A stretch of DNA of 32,640 bases from Terrirubrum sp051646285 (GTDB lineage: Bacteria; Pseudomonadota; Alphaproteobacteria; Rhizobiales; Beijerinckiaceae). The stretch covers positions 1-32,640 of the forward strand of contig JBOFCU010000209.1 in NCBI GenBank assembly GCA_051646285.1. The letters are read 5' to 3'. Position 1 is the stretch's first letter, and every line of letters starts with the position of its first letter. This document shows positions 1 through 8,214 of this stretch, piece after piece. The notes under the pieces are model-generated. The model was not told where the DNA came from. It worked only from the letters and a program-made list of their open reading frames with translations, and made no database searches. Both the position numbers and the translations under genes were made by a program.

Positions 1-282
1 CGCACCGTGATATTTTATCGCATTGTTCTGCCGCAAGCCCTCATTCTGGCCCTGCGCCCGCTCGGTAATGAGCTGATCACCATGATCAAGGCCAGCGCGG
101 TGGCCTCCCTTGTCAGCCTCTATGATTTGATGGGCACGACGCGGCTGGCCTTTGCCCGCTCGTTTGATTTGTCGATCTACCTCTACACAGCGCTGATCTA
201 TCTGGTGCTGGTCGAAACCATCCGCCGTCTGTGGGGCCGTATTGAGATGCGGCTGACGCGGCATCTGGCCATGAGCCGCTGA
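1..282 (+). CDS. Amino-acid ABC transporter permease, C-terminal part (5' truncated by window)
   Basis: The reading frame is open from base 1, so this is the last ~93 residues of a longer protein. The segment RIVLPQALILALRPLGNE matches the EAA-loop signature of HisM/ArtM-type inner-membrane permeases, the cytoplasmic loop that contacts the ATPase. A further hydrophobic segment (YLYTALIYLVLVETIRR) and a basic tail follow, as in the last transmembrane helix of the family. These permeases import polar amino acids together with a periplasmic binding protein and an ATPase, which would lie upstream of the window. The substrate cannot be read from this fragment. Confidence 0.85.
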   Translation, partial: RTVIFYRIVLPQALILALRPLGNELITMIKASAVASLVSLYDLMGTTRLAFARSFDLSIYLYTALIYLVLVETIRRLWGRIEMRLTRHLAMSR

Positions 283-337
283 ATCTTTCTTTTCCTGTTA
301 TCCCGCGATAGAAGCAGCGACCACTCTGGAGTTTATC

Positions 338-1207
338 ATGGCAAAAGTTGCATTCCTCGGCCTCGGCGTTATGGGCTATCCCATGGCCAAGCATCTGAAA
401 GAAAAAGGCGGCCATGAGCTGACCGTTTATAATCGCACGCGCGCCAAAGCCGACAGATGGGTTTCGGAAAATGGCGGCCGGGCCGCTGCAACACCGCACG
501 AAGCGGCGGCGGGGCAGGATTTTGTTTTTTGCTGCGTCGGCAATGATGACGATCTGCGCGCCGTGACCATCGGCCCGGACGGGGCATTTCAGGCCATGCA
601 CAGCGGTGCCATTTTTGTCGATAACACCACGGCCTCGGCCATTGTTGCGCGTGAGCTTGCGGCTGCGGCCAAAGCAAAAGGCGTTGGCTTTATTGATGCG
701 CCTGTCTCCGGCGGCCAGGCCGGGGCGGAAAATGGTGTGCTCACGGTGATGTGCGGCGGCGATAGCGGTATTTTCGCCAAGGCGGAGCCGGTGATCATGG
801 CCTATGCGCGCGCCTGCCGCCTGCTCGGTGACAGCGGGTCTGGTCAGCTTGCAAAAATGTGCAACCAGATTTGCATCGCCGGACTGGTTCAGGGCCTGTC
901 CGAAGCGGTGCATTTTGGTAAAAAATCCGGGCTTGATATGGATGCGGTGCTGGATGTGATTTCCAAGGGTGCGGCTGGCTCATGGCAGATGGAGAATCGC
1001 GGCAAGACCATGAATGCCGGCAAATTCGATTTCGGTTTCGCTGTGGACTGGATGCGCAAGGATCTCGCCATTTGCCTGCAGGAGGCGCGTGGCAATGGCG
1101 CGCATTTGCCTGTCACGGCCCTTGTCGATCAGTTTTATTCCGAAGTGCAGAAAATGGGTGGCAACCGCTGGGATACATCCTCGCTCATTGCGCGGCTTGA
1201 TCGCTGA
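338..1207 (+). CDS. NAD(P)-dependent beta-hydroxyacid dehydrogenase (3-hydroxyisobutyrate dehydrogenase family)
   Basis: 289 residues, the normal length for the family. The N-terminal Rossmann fold carries GLGVMGYPMA (residues 8-17), the dinucleotide motif shared with 3-hydroxyisobutyrate, tartronate semialdehyde and glyoxylate/succinic semialdehyde reductases. The substrate motif DAPVSGG lies near residue 130. Catalytic Lys173 sits in the KMCNQ context typical of the family, where the Lys and the following Asn act on the hydroxyacid. A TGGAG ribosome-binding site six bases before the ATG supports the start. It lies 55 bp after the permease gene, so the two may be cotranscribed, but the substrate is not evident. 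The enzyme is probably cytosolic. Confidence 0.9.
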   Translation: MAKVAFLGLGVMGYPMAKHLKEKGGHELTVYNRTRAKADRWVSENGGRAAATPHEAAAGQDFVFCCVGNDDDLRAVTIGPDGAFQAMHSGAIFVDNTTASAIVARELAAAAKAKGVGFIDAPVSGGQAGAENGVLTVMCGGDSGIFAKAEPVIMAYARACRLLGDSGSGQLAKMCNQICIAGLVQGLSEAVHFGKKSGLDMDAVLDVISKGAAGSWQMENRGKTMNAGKFDFGFAVDWMRKDLAICLQEARGNGAHLPVTALVDQFYSEVQKMGGNRWDTSSLIARLDR

Positions 1208-1249
1208 ACCGGCAAACATACCCGTTCAACCAAACAAGAATTGTACAAT

Positions 1250-1278
1250 AAAAAGCCCGCCAGATTGGCGGGCTTTTT
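1250..1278. terminator. Bidirectional Rho-independent terminator
   Basis: GCCCGCC and GGCGGGC form a 7-bp stem around AGATT, flanked by A5 on the left and T5 on the right, so it works in both directions. It lies between the convergent dehydrogenase and caspase-like genes. Confidence 0.9.
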
Positions 1279-1281
1279 GTC

Positions 1282-3786
1282 TCATGGCCGGCATTGCGGC
1301 CGTGGATCGCCCGGTGCGCACCCAGAACGCGCGGCCGGTGCAGCGCGAGGCGGCGGTGGCGGTGGGGCTTGGCGCATCACTGGCGGCGGCGGGGCCTGCC
1401 GGATCACCGGTGGTGGTGGCGCTTGGCGCACAACAGGCGGCGGAGCCTGCCGGATCACAGGTGGTGGCGCTTGCCTGATGATGGGCGGCGGCGCGGGTGG
1501 CCGCACAATTGGAACCGGTGCCGGGCGAGGCGGCGGAACAGCGCGCGGCGCGGCCACGGGCGGCGTGATCCCGGGCGGTGCCACACGCGGCGGCGGAACC
1601 TGCCGAACGGTGGGCGGAGGCGCCGTGCGGGACGGAACATCCCGCATGATGGCGCCGGGTGACGCCGGCGGGCGCACGACTTGCGGCGATGCTGCTGGTG
1701 GCATGGTGATACCGGATGCAGCTGGTGGTGATACCCGCCCTGCCGGACCCGTGACGGCTGGCGGTGGCGTGACCGGCCCGCCGGGGGGTTGGACGCGCCC
1801 GCCTGCTTGCGGCTGGGTGCCAGATGGCAACCCCTGCGCACCCGGCACGGGTGGCCGGCCCGCTTGCGAAGGCGCGATCTGTCCAGGCAGCGGCCCGCGC
1901 GGGCCAGTGCCCTGTGGCGTGCCGGAGGCGGCACCCGGCACGGGCGGCTGGACGCTGCCTGGCGCACCGCCGGCCTGTCCTCCCGCCCCTTGACCGCCTG
2001 CGCCTGACACCCCGCTCTGGGTGGCCGGCGGTGCGATCTGGCTGGGTGCCGGGGCGCGCACACCCGATGGAAGCTGTGTCCCCGGCGGCGGCAAGGCCGT
2101 ATTGGGAGCGGTCAAGACTGGCTGGCCCGGAATGGGCGCGCGCACACCTGTCCCACCGGCCTGCCCCGGCAAACCGGGCGGGCGCGTTCCCGGCAGCGTG
2201 CTGGCTGGCGCAGCCGCGCCACCCGGGGCCCGCTGTGCCCCAGTGCCGGGAAGACCCTGACCACCGGGACCGATTGGCGTGCCGGGAACGACTCCGCCCG
2301 GCAAGCCTTGAGCACCCTGAAGCCCCGGCGCGCCGGGACGCAATCCCGGCACCGCAGGCGGATTGACGAGCGTCGGCGGCGGCATATTCGGTGGCGGTGC
2401 CGCCCAGCGCGGCGCATCAGGGCGCGGTGGCGGGCGTTTGACAAGGCGCGGTATGATCGCTGCGGCACCCAGTGCGCCAAGGCCAATCAATGGCAACATG
2501 CCCGGTCCGGATGATGGCGGAGGCGGCGGCGGAATCTCCTCATACACACGCGAAGGGGACATAAACAGCGGGGGCGGTGGCGGCGGCATGATATCGCGAT
2601 AACGCCGAGGCTCCGTCACAATCTCCTCATAATAGGCGATCTCATCATCCGCCGGCGGCTCAAACTCGTCCCAGCGCTCAACCTCGAACTGCGGTGGCGG
2701 GGCCACCGGCGCGCCCATCTCAGACAGCTCGTACCCGGCTTCATCATAATGCGCGCCGCGCGGATAGTATTTGCGGTAGGTCCACAAGGCTTCGCGGGTT
2801 TTCTTGCGGGCGGCGAGCTGCCAAGCGCGCGCCTCACGCTTCTGCGCCATGCGGGCACGGATCTTGCCGGCCAGCGGATCATTCGGGAAAGCGGTCAGAA
2901 AGTCGCGGTAATCCTTCAACGTGTCGCGCTCGATTACCAGCGCATAGGCCGTCGCTGCATCAAGCTCGCGCAAGGGCCGCTTGCGCAGCTCGGCTGCGGC
3001 TGGCGGTGCCACGGGCGGGGCATCAGCTGCACGCTCCAGAAAAAGGAAGGGCTGGGTGAGAGAGGACACATGTGCTGGCGTGACCGCTCCCCGGGTTTCC
3101 TGATGCACCCGCAATTTGACGCGGTTGAAAATCTCGTCGGGTGGCAAGCCCGGTTCGCGCATGGTCTGCGTCAATGCCAGCGCATAGGCGCCATAATCCC
3201 CGGTTTGCGGCGGCATGATTTCGGCCGGTGACGCGGCGGCGGCCAGCAATGTTTCCGGCACCACGGCCAAATTCGCCAATCCCGGTGACAGGCGGGCTGC
3301 CGCCGCTTGCGGAGATTGTGTCGCTGCATCAAGCACGACAAACCGGGTCTTCACTTTTTGATTCACCAAATCGCGGAGCATGGCCTCAATCGAGAGAGCC
3401 TCTGCAGCAACGTCATTGGGCCGTACAATGCGGGCATCGGTCGGCAGGAAATAATTCTGTGCGCCTGCCTGCACGCCATGGCCTGCGAGATAGATGTAGA
3501 CAACCATCTGATCATCCGTCGCCTCGATCTTGGCAGCGAAATCGCGCACAAGGCGGCGCAGGGTTGTCTGGTCGAGATCGCGGCCTTCGCTGACATCAAA
3601 GCCGAGCTGGCGCAGCGTCTCGCCAATCAGTGCGGCATCATTCACCGCTGTCTTGAGCGGCGCATCGGTATAGCTGCCATTGCCGACAACAAGGGCCAGA
3701 CGGGTTTCTGCCCAAGCGGCCGTGTAGGAGCAGATCGCGGCGGAGGCGGCCAGCAGAAGTTTCGTCCATCCAGATCGCATCGTCAT
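1282..3786 (-). CDS. Caspase-fold (peptidase C14) protein with Pro/Gly-rich tail; catalytic Cys missing
   Basis: About 834 residues from an ATG six bases after AGGGAG. A longer open frame reaches 3891, but this start gives a clear signal peptide ending near AWA-ET (residues 1-26), so the protein is exported or membrane anchored. Residues 28-285 are a caspase p20-like domain: RLALVVGN, catalytic-type His103 in AGHGVQ, NYFLPTDA, and the late YALALTQ/SSLTQPFLF blocks. The Cys position, normally DACR, reads DAAT (Ala155), so proteolysis is unlikely. A helical region with the usual FLTAFPNDPLA segment follows, then a hydrophobic stretch near 425-445 that may be a membrane helix. The last ~385 residues are collagen-like GxPG stretches and APPPxxRQ repeats, ending in a two-Cys tail. 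A pseudo-protease scaffold is the likeliest role (inference). Confidence 0.85.
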   Translation of the reverse strand: MTMRSGWTKLLLAASAAICSYTAAWAETRLALVVGNGSYTDAPLKTAVNDAALIGETLRQLGFDVSEGRDLDQTTLRRLVRDFAAKIEATDDQMVVYIYLAGHGVQAGAQNYFLPTDARIVRPNDVAAEALSIEAMLRDLVNQKVKTRFVVLDAATQSPQAAAARLSPGLANLAVVPETLLAAAASPAEIMPPQTGDYGAYALALTQTMREPGLPPDEIFNRVKLRVHQETRGAVTPAHVSSLTQPFLFLERAADAPPVAPPAAAELRKRPLRELDAATAYALVIERDTLKDYRDFLTAFPNDPLAGKIRARMAQKREARAWQLAARKKTREALWTYRKYYPRGAHYDEAGYELSEMGAPVAPPPQFEVERWDEFEPPADDEIAYYEEIVTEPRRYRDIMPPPPPPLFMSPSRVYEEIPPPPPPSSGPGMLPLIGLGALGAAAIIPRLVKRPPPRPDAPRWAAPPPNMPPPTLVNPPAVPGLRPGAPGLQGAQGLPGGVVPGTPIGPGGQGLPGTGAQRAPGGAAAPASTLPGTRPPGLPGQAGGTGVRAPIPGQPVLTAPNTALPPPGTQLPSGVRAPAPSQIAPPATQSGVSGAGGQGAGGQAGGAPGSVQPPVPGAASGTPQGTGPRGPLPGQIAPSQAGRPPVPGAQGLPSGTQPQAGGRVQPPGGPVTPPPAVTGPAGRVSPPAASGITMPPAASPQVVRPPASPGAIMRDVPSRTAPPPTVRQVPPPRVAPPGITPPVAAPRAVPPPRPAPVPIVRPPAPPPIIRQAPPPVIRQAPPPVVRQAPPPPVIRQAPPPPVMRQAPPPPPPRAAPAARSGCAPGDPRPQCRP
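1340..1515 (-). repeat. Short tandem repeats encoding (I/V)RQAPPPP units
   Basis: The sequence repeats degenerate ~27-33 bp units that translate on the minus strand as RQAPPPV, RQAPPPPVI and RQAPPPPVM near the C-terminus of the caspase-like protein. The array is in frame and looks expansion-prone. Confidence 0.75.
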
Positions 3787-3897
3787 CATGTTCTCCCTGC
3801 TGTGGATCACAGCATATTCCCAGTCCCGCACTACGCCAGTGACAATCTGCCGCCATGATATGCTGCCGATGGCCGCGAGCGGCACCAACACGCCGGT

Positions 3898-4566
3898 TCA
3901 CGGGCTCCCCGCGTCCAGAACGCCGCGCACATCGTGGCGAAGGACCGGCAGCAATGTCTCCCCGAACCAGGGATTGTTGCGCAGCCACGCGTTGTTGCGC
4001 CAGCTTGGGTGGGGAAGCGGATACAGCCGGATGTGCCCATGTGCCGCGAGAATGGACTGCCAGTTGTGAACAGTGGCTGACAGATTTCCGGCGAGAAGAT
4101 GGCCAAGCCCCAGCCGGCGCAAATGGTAGCGTTGCGCATGCTGACCGATGCAGAGAAGGATTGCCGGCGGTGGCAAGATGGCAAAAAGCCGGTCATGCCA
4201 TGTCAGCGCACATTCACGCCGGGGCGGTTTATCGCCGCCATGATCATCCAGTCCGGGAAAGCAGAAGCCCATCGGCACGATGGCGATGCGCGCTTCGTCA
4301 TAAAATTCGGTATCGGTGACGCCCATCCAGTCACGCAGCCGCACGCCTGAGGGATCAGTAAAGGGGGTGCCGGAGGCGTGCACGCGGGTACCAGGGGCCT
4401 GACCGGCAACGACAATCCGGGCTGATGGGGTGACACGCAGCACGGGCCGCGGATCATGCGGCAATGGCGGCGCAAACATCGGCGCGTCGCGGCACAGGCG
4501 GCATTGGCGGATGGCTTCGGCAAGGTGCGCCAGCGGTTCGCGTTGCGCCGCGGCCTCCCCGCTCAT
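3898..4566 (-). CDS. Uracil-DNA glycosylase family protein
   Basis: 222 residues from the ATG that overlaps the preceding stop codon (TGATG at 4568-4564). The frame is open to 4647, but that would overlap the upstream gene. GQAPG (residues 55-59) matches the water-activating motif and HPSWRNN (186-192) the leucine-loop region of UDG-superfamily enzymes. The middle block with FCFPG and PPRREC is typical of the proteobacterial branch annotated as uracil-DNA glycosylase family protein. Family members excise uracil or related deaminated bases, and this one should act in the cytosol on DNA. Cys22, Cys25, Cys102 and Cys119 could bind an iron-sulfur cluster as in family 4/5 enzymes, but that is inference. 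It is the last gene of a coupled trio. Confidence 0.85.
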   Translation of the reverse strand: MSGEAAAQREPLAHLAEAIRQCRLCRDAPMFAPPLPHDPRPVLRVTPSARIVVAGQAPGTRVHASGTPFTDPSGVRLRDWMGVTDTEFYDEARIAIVPMGFCFPGLDDHGGDKPPRRECALTWHDRLFAILPPPAILLCIGQHAQRYHLRRLGLGHLLAGNLSATVHNWQSILAAHGHIRLYPLPHPSWRNNAWLRNNPWFGETLLPVLRHDVRGVLDAGSP

Positions 4567-5093
4567 CAGGGTGCGGGCCGCCTGTTCAGCCGCACCATTG
4601 CCGGCGCAGGTGTCTGGCGGCGCGACATCAGTGGTGTGCATTGCCACGGCTTGCCATTGTCAGACCAGTTTTCGGGATTGCCCGGTGTGCGATTGGCCAC
4701 AGCGGTGGTGTCACTGCGGCTGTGATGGAGCTTGTACTGATTGGGATTGGCGAGCCTCTCAAAGGTCCAGCACCATGTGCCGCGCGGCAGCTCATTGCCG
4801 GCATAATAATAGCACACCTCATCACCCTGCACGTCCCAGCAGCCATGATCGACGGGCGCGCCGCCATTGTGACCGAAAATCCGGCCATCCGGTGAATGAA
4901 ACTCGCTGAACTTCATATAGGTGTTGAGGTGCATGCCGCCGATGGTTGTGCCGCTGACCTCCTTGCGCAGGGCATCACCCTCCAGCTTCTCGGCATGGAC
5001 GGGGGATGACAGCATCCACAGCAAGGGCGAGACAATCATGACACGCCGCATCATGGCCCCATGGCGCGGCTTCGCGGCAAAATCGCGGCGCAT
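4566..5093 (-). CDS. Small exported protein, DUF995-like
   Basis: About 175 residues from an ATG that overlaps the stop of the glutathione transferase gene as TGATG (5095-5091). An alternative ATG pair at 5054/5051 gives a tighter signal peptide (MMRRVMIVSPLLWMLSSPVHA-EK). The mature part begins with a small beta-rich domain containing SGTTIGG, DGRIFGHNGG, HGCWDVQGDEVCYYY and TWCWTF. The pattern of a Gly-rich strand followed by W-x-V-x-G-D-x-V-C resembles DUF995 proteins of rhizobia, whose function is unknown. Three Cys residues lie in the C-W, V-C-Y and W-C-W contexts. The C-terminal ~50 residues are polar and look disordered. The protein is probably periplasmic. Family identity is by eye and only moderately sure. 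Confidence 0.65.
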   Translation of the reverse strand: MRRDFAAKPRHGAMMRRVMIVSPLLWMLSSPVHAEKLEGDALRKEVSGTTIGGMHLNTYMKFSEFHSPDGRIFGHNGGAPVDHGCWDVQGDEVCYYYAGNELPRGTWCWTFERLANPNQYKLHHSRSDTTAVANRTPGNPENWSDNGKPWQCTPLMSRRQTPAPAMVRLNRRPAP

Positions 5094-5707
5094 CAGGCTG
5101 CCCAACTCGGCCGTGCCTTCAGGCCCGCATGCCAGCGCGCCACGTCCGGGCAGTCCGCCGGGATCTCCAAACGCGCCCAGCCCAGCATATCCAGCGCCAC
5201 ACCGCCGGTGATATCGGCAACCGATATGGCATCGCCGGCCAGAAATTCCCTGCCCCGCAGCGCATCATTCAGCCGCTGCATTTCAAGCATCAGCTTGTCG
5301 CGCGCCGCAGCTGCCCAGTCCTTGACCTGCGGCACTTCGAGTTTGGCCATGCGTGGATGGGTATGGCGGAAAACGGCCGCGACGAATTGCAACAGGCCAA
5401 GCTCGACCCGGCGGTTCCACATTTCCACCTGCGCCCTGCCGACAGGCCCCGTGCCAAACAGGGCTGGCAGCGGATGCATTTCCTCGAAATACCGGCAGAT
5501 GGCGAGGCTTTCGGAAATCACCGTACCGTCATCAAGCTCCAGAAACGGAATGCGGTGCCACGGATTTTTGGCACCAAGTGTGCCCGCCTTCTGCTGCTCA
5601 CCCATGATGTCAATGTCGGTGCGCGGCGGACAGGGGATGCCCTTTTCAGCAAGAAAAATCCGCACGCGACGCGGATTGGGTCCAAGCTGGTTGTCAAAAA
5701 GCTGCAT
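5093..5707 (-). CDS. Glutathione S-transferase family protein
   Basis: 204 residues. The N-terminal thioredoxin-like domain opens with LGPNPRRVRIFLAEKGI, and DDGTVISESLAICRYFEE provides the cis-Pro/SES-type glutathione-binding region around residues 55-75. The C-terminal half is all-helical with FLAGDAISVADITGGVALDMLGWA, the N-capping box that marks GST folds. The AGGAG site six bases before the ATG is good. GSTs conjugate glutathione to electrophiles or reduce peroxides, but the substrate cannot be inferred. It is the first gene of a three-gene minus-strand unit with the DUF995-like and uracil-DNA glycosylase genes. Confidence 0.9.
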   Translation of the reverse strand: MQLFDNQLGPNPRRVRIFLAEKGIPCPPRTDIDIMGEQQKAGTLGAKNPWHRIPFLELDDGTVISESLAICRYFEEMHPLPALFGTGPVGRAQVEMWNRRVELGLLQFVAAVFRHTHPRMAKLEVPQVKDWAAAARDKLMLEMQRLNDALRGREFLAGDAISVADITGGVALDMLGWARLEIPADCPDVARWHAGLKARPSWAA

Positions 5708-5911
5708 GAATATCTCCTGTCATAAGGCTGCCTTGGCCTACGCCACAGGGCGCAGGCTGTCACCAGAACACTCAAAATGCGAGTCAATTGAATCGCTTTC
5801 CGGCTTTGGTTCATTCAGGGAATCATCGCCATGATGCAGTGATTCACGCACCTCACCCATCCGATCCTCATCTTCACGCGGTGATTCCGCTGAGCCAGTC
5901 AGGCATCGCGG

Positions 5912-6412
5912 TTATGGGCGATCTGAACGGGGATGGCGGGCGCGCCATTCCGCCGGGCGGTCGAACTGCAACGCCCACAAACCCCGCTTGGCTGCCCGCG
6001 CATTGGCTTCCTCGGACTCGTAAGCTCCGAAAGCAATGGCCATGCCGGCCCGGACCATGGCGGCGTTGATATTGACCTCACCGGCATGGCACGTGGCGAG
6101 ATCTCGGCCAAACCGGTCCTGCCCCTTCAGGGCGCAGCGCACATTGGCGCGCGCCAGCATGTCGGCCAAAGTGCGCCGCGCATCACGCCCGCACTGGATT
6201 TCCTGACTGCTGGCGTTGCGGCATGTCTGACGGTATTCAGGCGCATCAATGCCCTGCAGCCGCAATTCGCGGTCGTAAAGCCGGAGCGAGTCGCCATCGA
6301 TGGCTGACCCGGGACCGATCAGATCGCGCCCCTGCATATGGCGCAGCGCAGCCGCACCAAAGGCAAAAAGGACGATCATGACCACGATGGTCGCGGTCAT
6401 ATTCCACCGCAT
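5912..6412 (-). CDS. Membrane-anchored or secreted thermonuclease (SNase) family protein
   Basis: 166 residues. Residues 5-22 form one hydrophobic segment that anchors or secretes the protein. The staphylococcal-nuclease OB fold follows with all key residues: Asp41 in IDGDSLRL, Arg51, Asp56 and Glu59 in RLQGIDAPE, and Arg103 in DRFGRDLATC. These correspond to the Ca2+-binding and catalytic positions Asp21, Arg35, Asp40, Glu43 and Arg87 of SNase. Four Cys residues (64, 74, 93, 108) could form disulfides outside the cytoplasm. The C-terminal MVRAGMAIAFGAYESEEANARAAKRGLW motif region is also typical. It is divergent from the downstream kinase and shares a 131-bp promoter region with it. Likely an extracytoplasmic nuclease. 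Confidence 0.88.
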   Translation of the reverse strand: MRWNMTATIVVMIVLFAFGAAALRHMQGRDLIGPGSAIDGDSLRLYDRELRLQGIDAPEYRQTCRNASSQEIQCGRDARRTLADMLARANVRCALKGQDRFGRDLATCHAGEVNINAAMVRAGMAIAFGAYESEEANARAAKRGLWALQFDRPAEWRARHPRSDRP

Positions 6413-6543
6413 ATCATCCCCGCTTTCCCCATCAATTTCTGCCGATTAACCGGAATCGCGCGCCGCCGGTCAAAGCCGCGTTAATGATTTCGTGAGAGAT
6501 TGGCCAGTGATGACAGTCCCACAGTAACGCGTTTCCTGGATCA

Positions 6544-8076
6544 ATGCCGCAACTCACCGCAGAAATGATTCAGCGCGGGCCGGGTCCTGACCCGGATGTG
6601 TCCCGCCGAAAGCGGCATGAGCTGAAGCAAATCCGCTCTGTGCGCGAGCGGCTGACCTCATCCAGCGGCCTGGAGCGCGCCTTTGATTTCGAGCTGCTGC
6701 GCACCTTTGCCACACAACGGTCGAGTGCGGCACTCACGATGATATTGCTGGCTGGCATGCTGGCGGTTCTGAGCAGCGCCTGGATTGCCGCGCCACAAGC
6801 CTTTCTGTGGCTGTCGTTCATGTGCACCTCGATGGCGGTTTCGCTCTCGACGGGCCGCAGTTTCCTCAACACGCCGGAAACGGATGTTTCCATCCGCACA
6901 TGGCGGCGGAAATTCATCATCGCGGAATTGCTGCAAGGTTTCTGCTGGGGCGTCTTCATTGCGATGCTGCTGGTGGTATCCTCCGACAACAGCAAGATTT
7001 TTATTTTCTTCGCGGTGCTTGTCGTATCAGCAGCGACGGCCATGGTGTCAGCGCCAATTCCTGCCACCGTTTATGCCGGCCTTGCCCCGATGGGTCTGGC
7101 GATGCTGTATATGGCCTACCCGCTGAAAGACATGCGCGATATTGTTCTGGTTGGCGCTACATTGTCAGCCCAAGGCTATTTTGTGCTGCTGACCATCCGG
7201 CAATTCAAAAGCCTTGTCGCGACACTGAGTTTTCAGGCCGAAAAAGATGCGCTGATTGCCGAGTTGGAACAGGCAAAACTCAATTCCGATGAAGCACGCC
7301 GGCGGGCCGAAGAATCCAATATCGCGAAATCACAATTTCTGGCCACCATGAGCCACGAATTGCGCACGCCGCTGAACGCCATTCTCGGATTTTCCGAAGT
7401 GATCAAGGGCGAATTGCTTGGGCCGCTGAATATTCCGGCCTACAAGGAATATGTCTCGGATATTCACAACAGCGGCCAGCATCTGCTCAATCTGATCAAT
7501 GAAATTCTCGATCTCAGCCGTGTTGAAGCCGGACGCTACGAATTGAAGGAAGAATCCATCAGCCTTGCCGGTGTCGCCGAGGATTGCCAGCACATGCTGG
7601 CGCTGCGCGCCAAGAACAGGTCTGTTGCCGTGCGCCTGTCAGCCGAGCCGCACCTGCCGAAGCTGTGGGCTGATGAACGCGCCATCCGCCAGATCGTGCT
7701 CAATGTGCTGTCGAATGCCATCAAGTTCACGCCGCAGGGTGGCGAGGTTGATATCAAAGTCGGCTGGACCTCCAGCGGCGGCCAGTATGTCTCGATCAAG
7801 GATACAGGGCCGGGCATTCCTGAGGACGAAATTCCGATTGTGCTATCGTCATTCGGGCGCGGTTCGGCGGCGATTAAAAGTGCCGAAGAAGGCACGGGAC
7901 TTGGGCTGCCAATCGTGAAGGGGCTGGTTGACCTGCATGGCGGCAATTTCACCCTGCGCTCGAAATTGCGCGAGGGCACGGAGGTTATCGTCACGCTGCC
8001 GCCGCAGCGTGTCATGGAAGCGCTGGCGGCCATGCCGCGCCCCGGCGACAAAGTGACCGGCCGACGAGCCGCCTGA
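6544..8076 (+). CDS. Membrane sensor histidine kinase, DivJ/PleC-like
   Basis: 510 residues. The N-terminal ~230 residues contain five or six hydrophobic segments (about 60-220) without a clear periplasmic sensor domain. A short coiled linker (ELEQAKLNSDEARRRAEE) leads to the H-box TMSHELRTPLNAILGFSEVI with phospho-accepting His271. The N-box (VLSNAIKF, ~390), G1 (DTGPGIP, 420-426) and G2 (GTGLGLP, 450-456) are complete, so ATP binding and autophosphorylation are expected. The wording around the H-box is that of the alphaproteobacterial DivJ/PleC/PdhS group, kinases for DivK/PleD-type regulators that feed into CtrA. No response regulator is adjacent. No strong ribosome-binding site precedes the ATG. 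Orthology to a specific kinase is not claimed. Confidence 0.9.
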   Translation: MPQLTAEMIQRGPGPDPDVSRRKRHELKQIRSVRERLTSSSGLERAFDFELLRTFATQRSSAALTMILLAGMLAVLSSAWIAAPQAFLWLSFMCTSMAVSLSTGRSFLNTPETDVSIRTWRRKFIIAELLQGFCWGVFIAMLLVVSSDNSKIFIFFAVLVVSAATAMVSAPIPATVYAGLAPMGLAMLYMAYPLKDMRDIVLVGATLSAQGYFVLLTIRQFKSLVATLSFQAEKDALIAELEQAKLNSDEARRRAEESNIAKSQFLATMSHELRTPLNAILGFSEVIKGELLGPLNIPAYKEYVSDIHNSGQHLLNLINEILDLSRVEAGRYELKEESISLAGVAEDCQHMLALRAKNRSVAVRLSAEPHLPKLWADERAIRQIVLNVLSNAIKFTPQGGEVDIKVGWTSSGGQYVSIKDTGPGIPEDEIPIVLSSFGRGSAAIKSAEEGTGLGLPIVKGLVDLHGGNFTLRSKLREGTEVIVTLPPQRVMEALAAMPRPGDKVTGRRAA

Positions 8077-8093
8077 TCATTTTCGATACTCAT

Positions 8094-8110
8094 GCCGTGT
8101 GTAGCACGGC
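8094..8110 (+). other. Short hairpin after the kinase gene
   Basis: GCCGTG-TGTAG-CACGGC forms a 6-bp stem 18 bases after the kinase stop. No T-tract follows, so it is not a standard terminator. It may protect the mRNA 3' end. Confidence 0.4.
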
Positions 8111-8214
8111 AGGCTCAAGGCCGCCCATCCACAGCCGGTGTTGCGCCCGTTGCGTTGCGCGCTACGCTGCTCCAAATGCTTTCACCGCGACCTTCTGCAA
8201 TGGACCTCACGCCT

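Noticed and set aside
113..913. 266-codon minus-strand frame opposite the hydroxyacid dehydrogenase gene
   Set aside because: It is antisense to a well-supported gene, has no recognised domain, and high-GC coding often leaves open antisense frames.
1241..1993. 250-codon Gly-rich plus-strand frame
   Set aside because: It is the complement of the Pro-rich tail of the caspase-like gene; Gly-rich composition follows from reverse-complemented Pro codons, and the frame runs through the terminator.
8092..8214. 41-residue N-terminal extension of the cupin
   Set aside because: The extension is unlike the family and no ribosome-binding site supports it; the family start matches the ATG at 8215.
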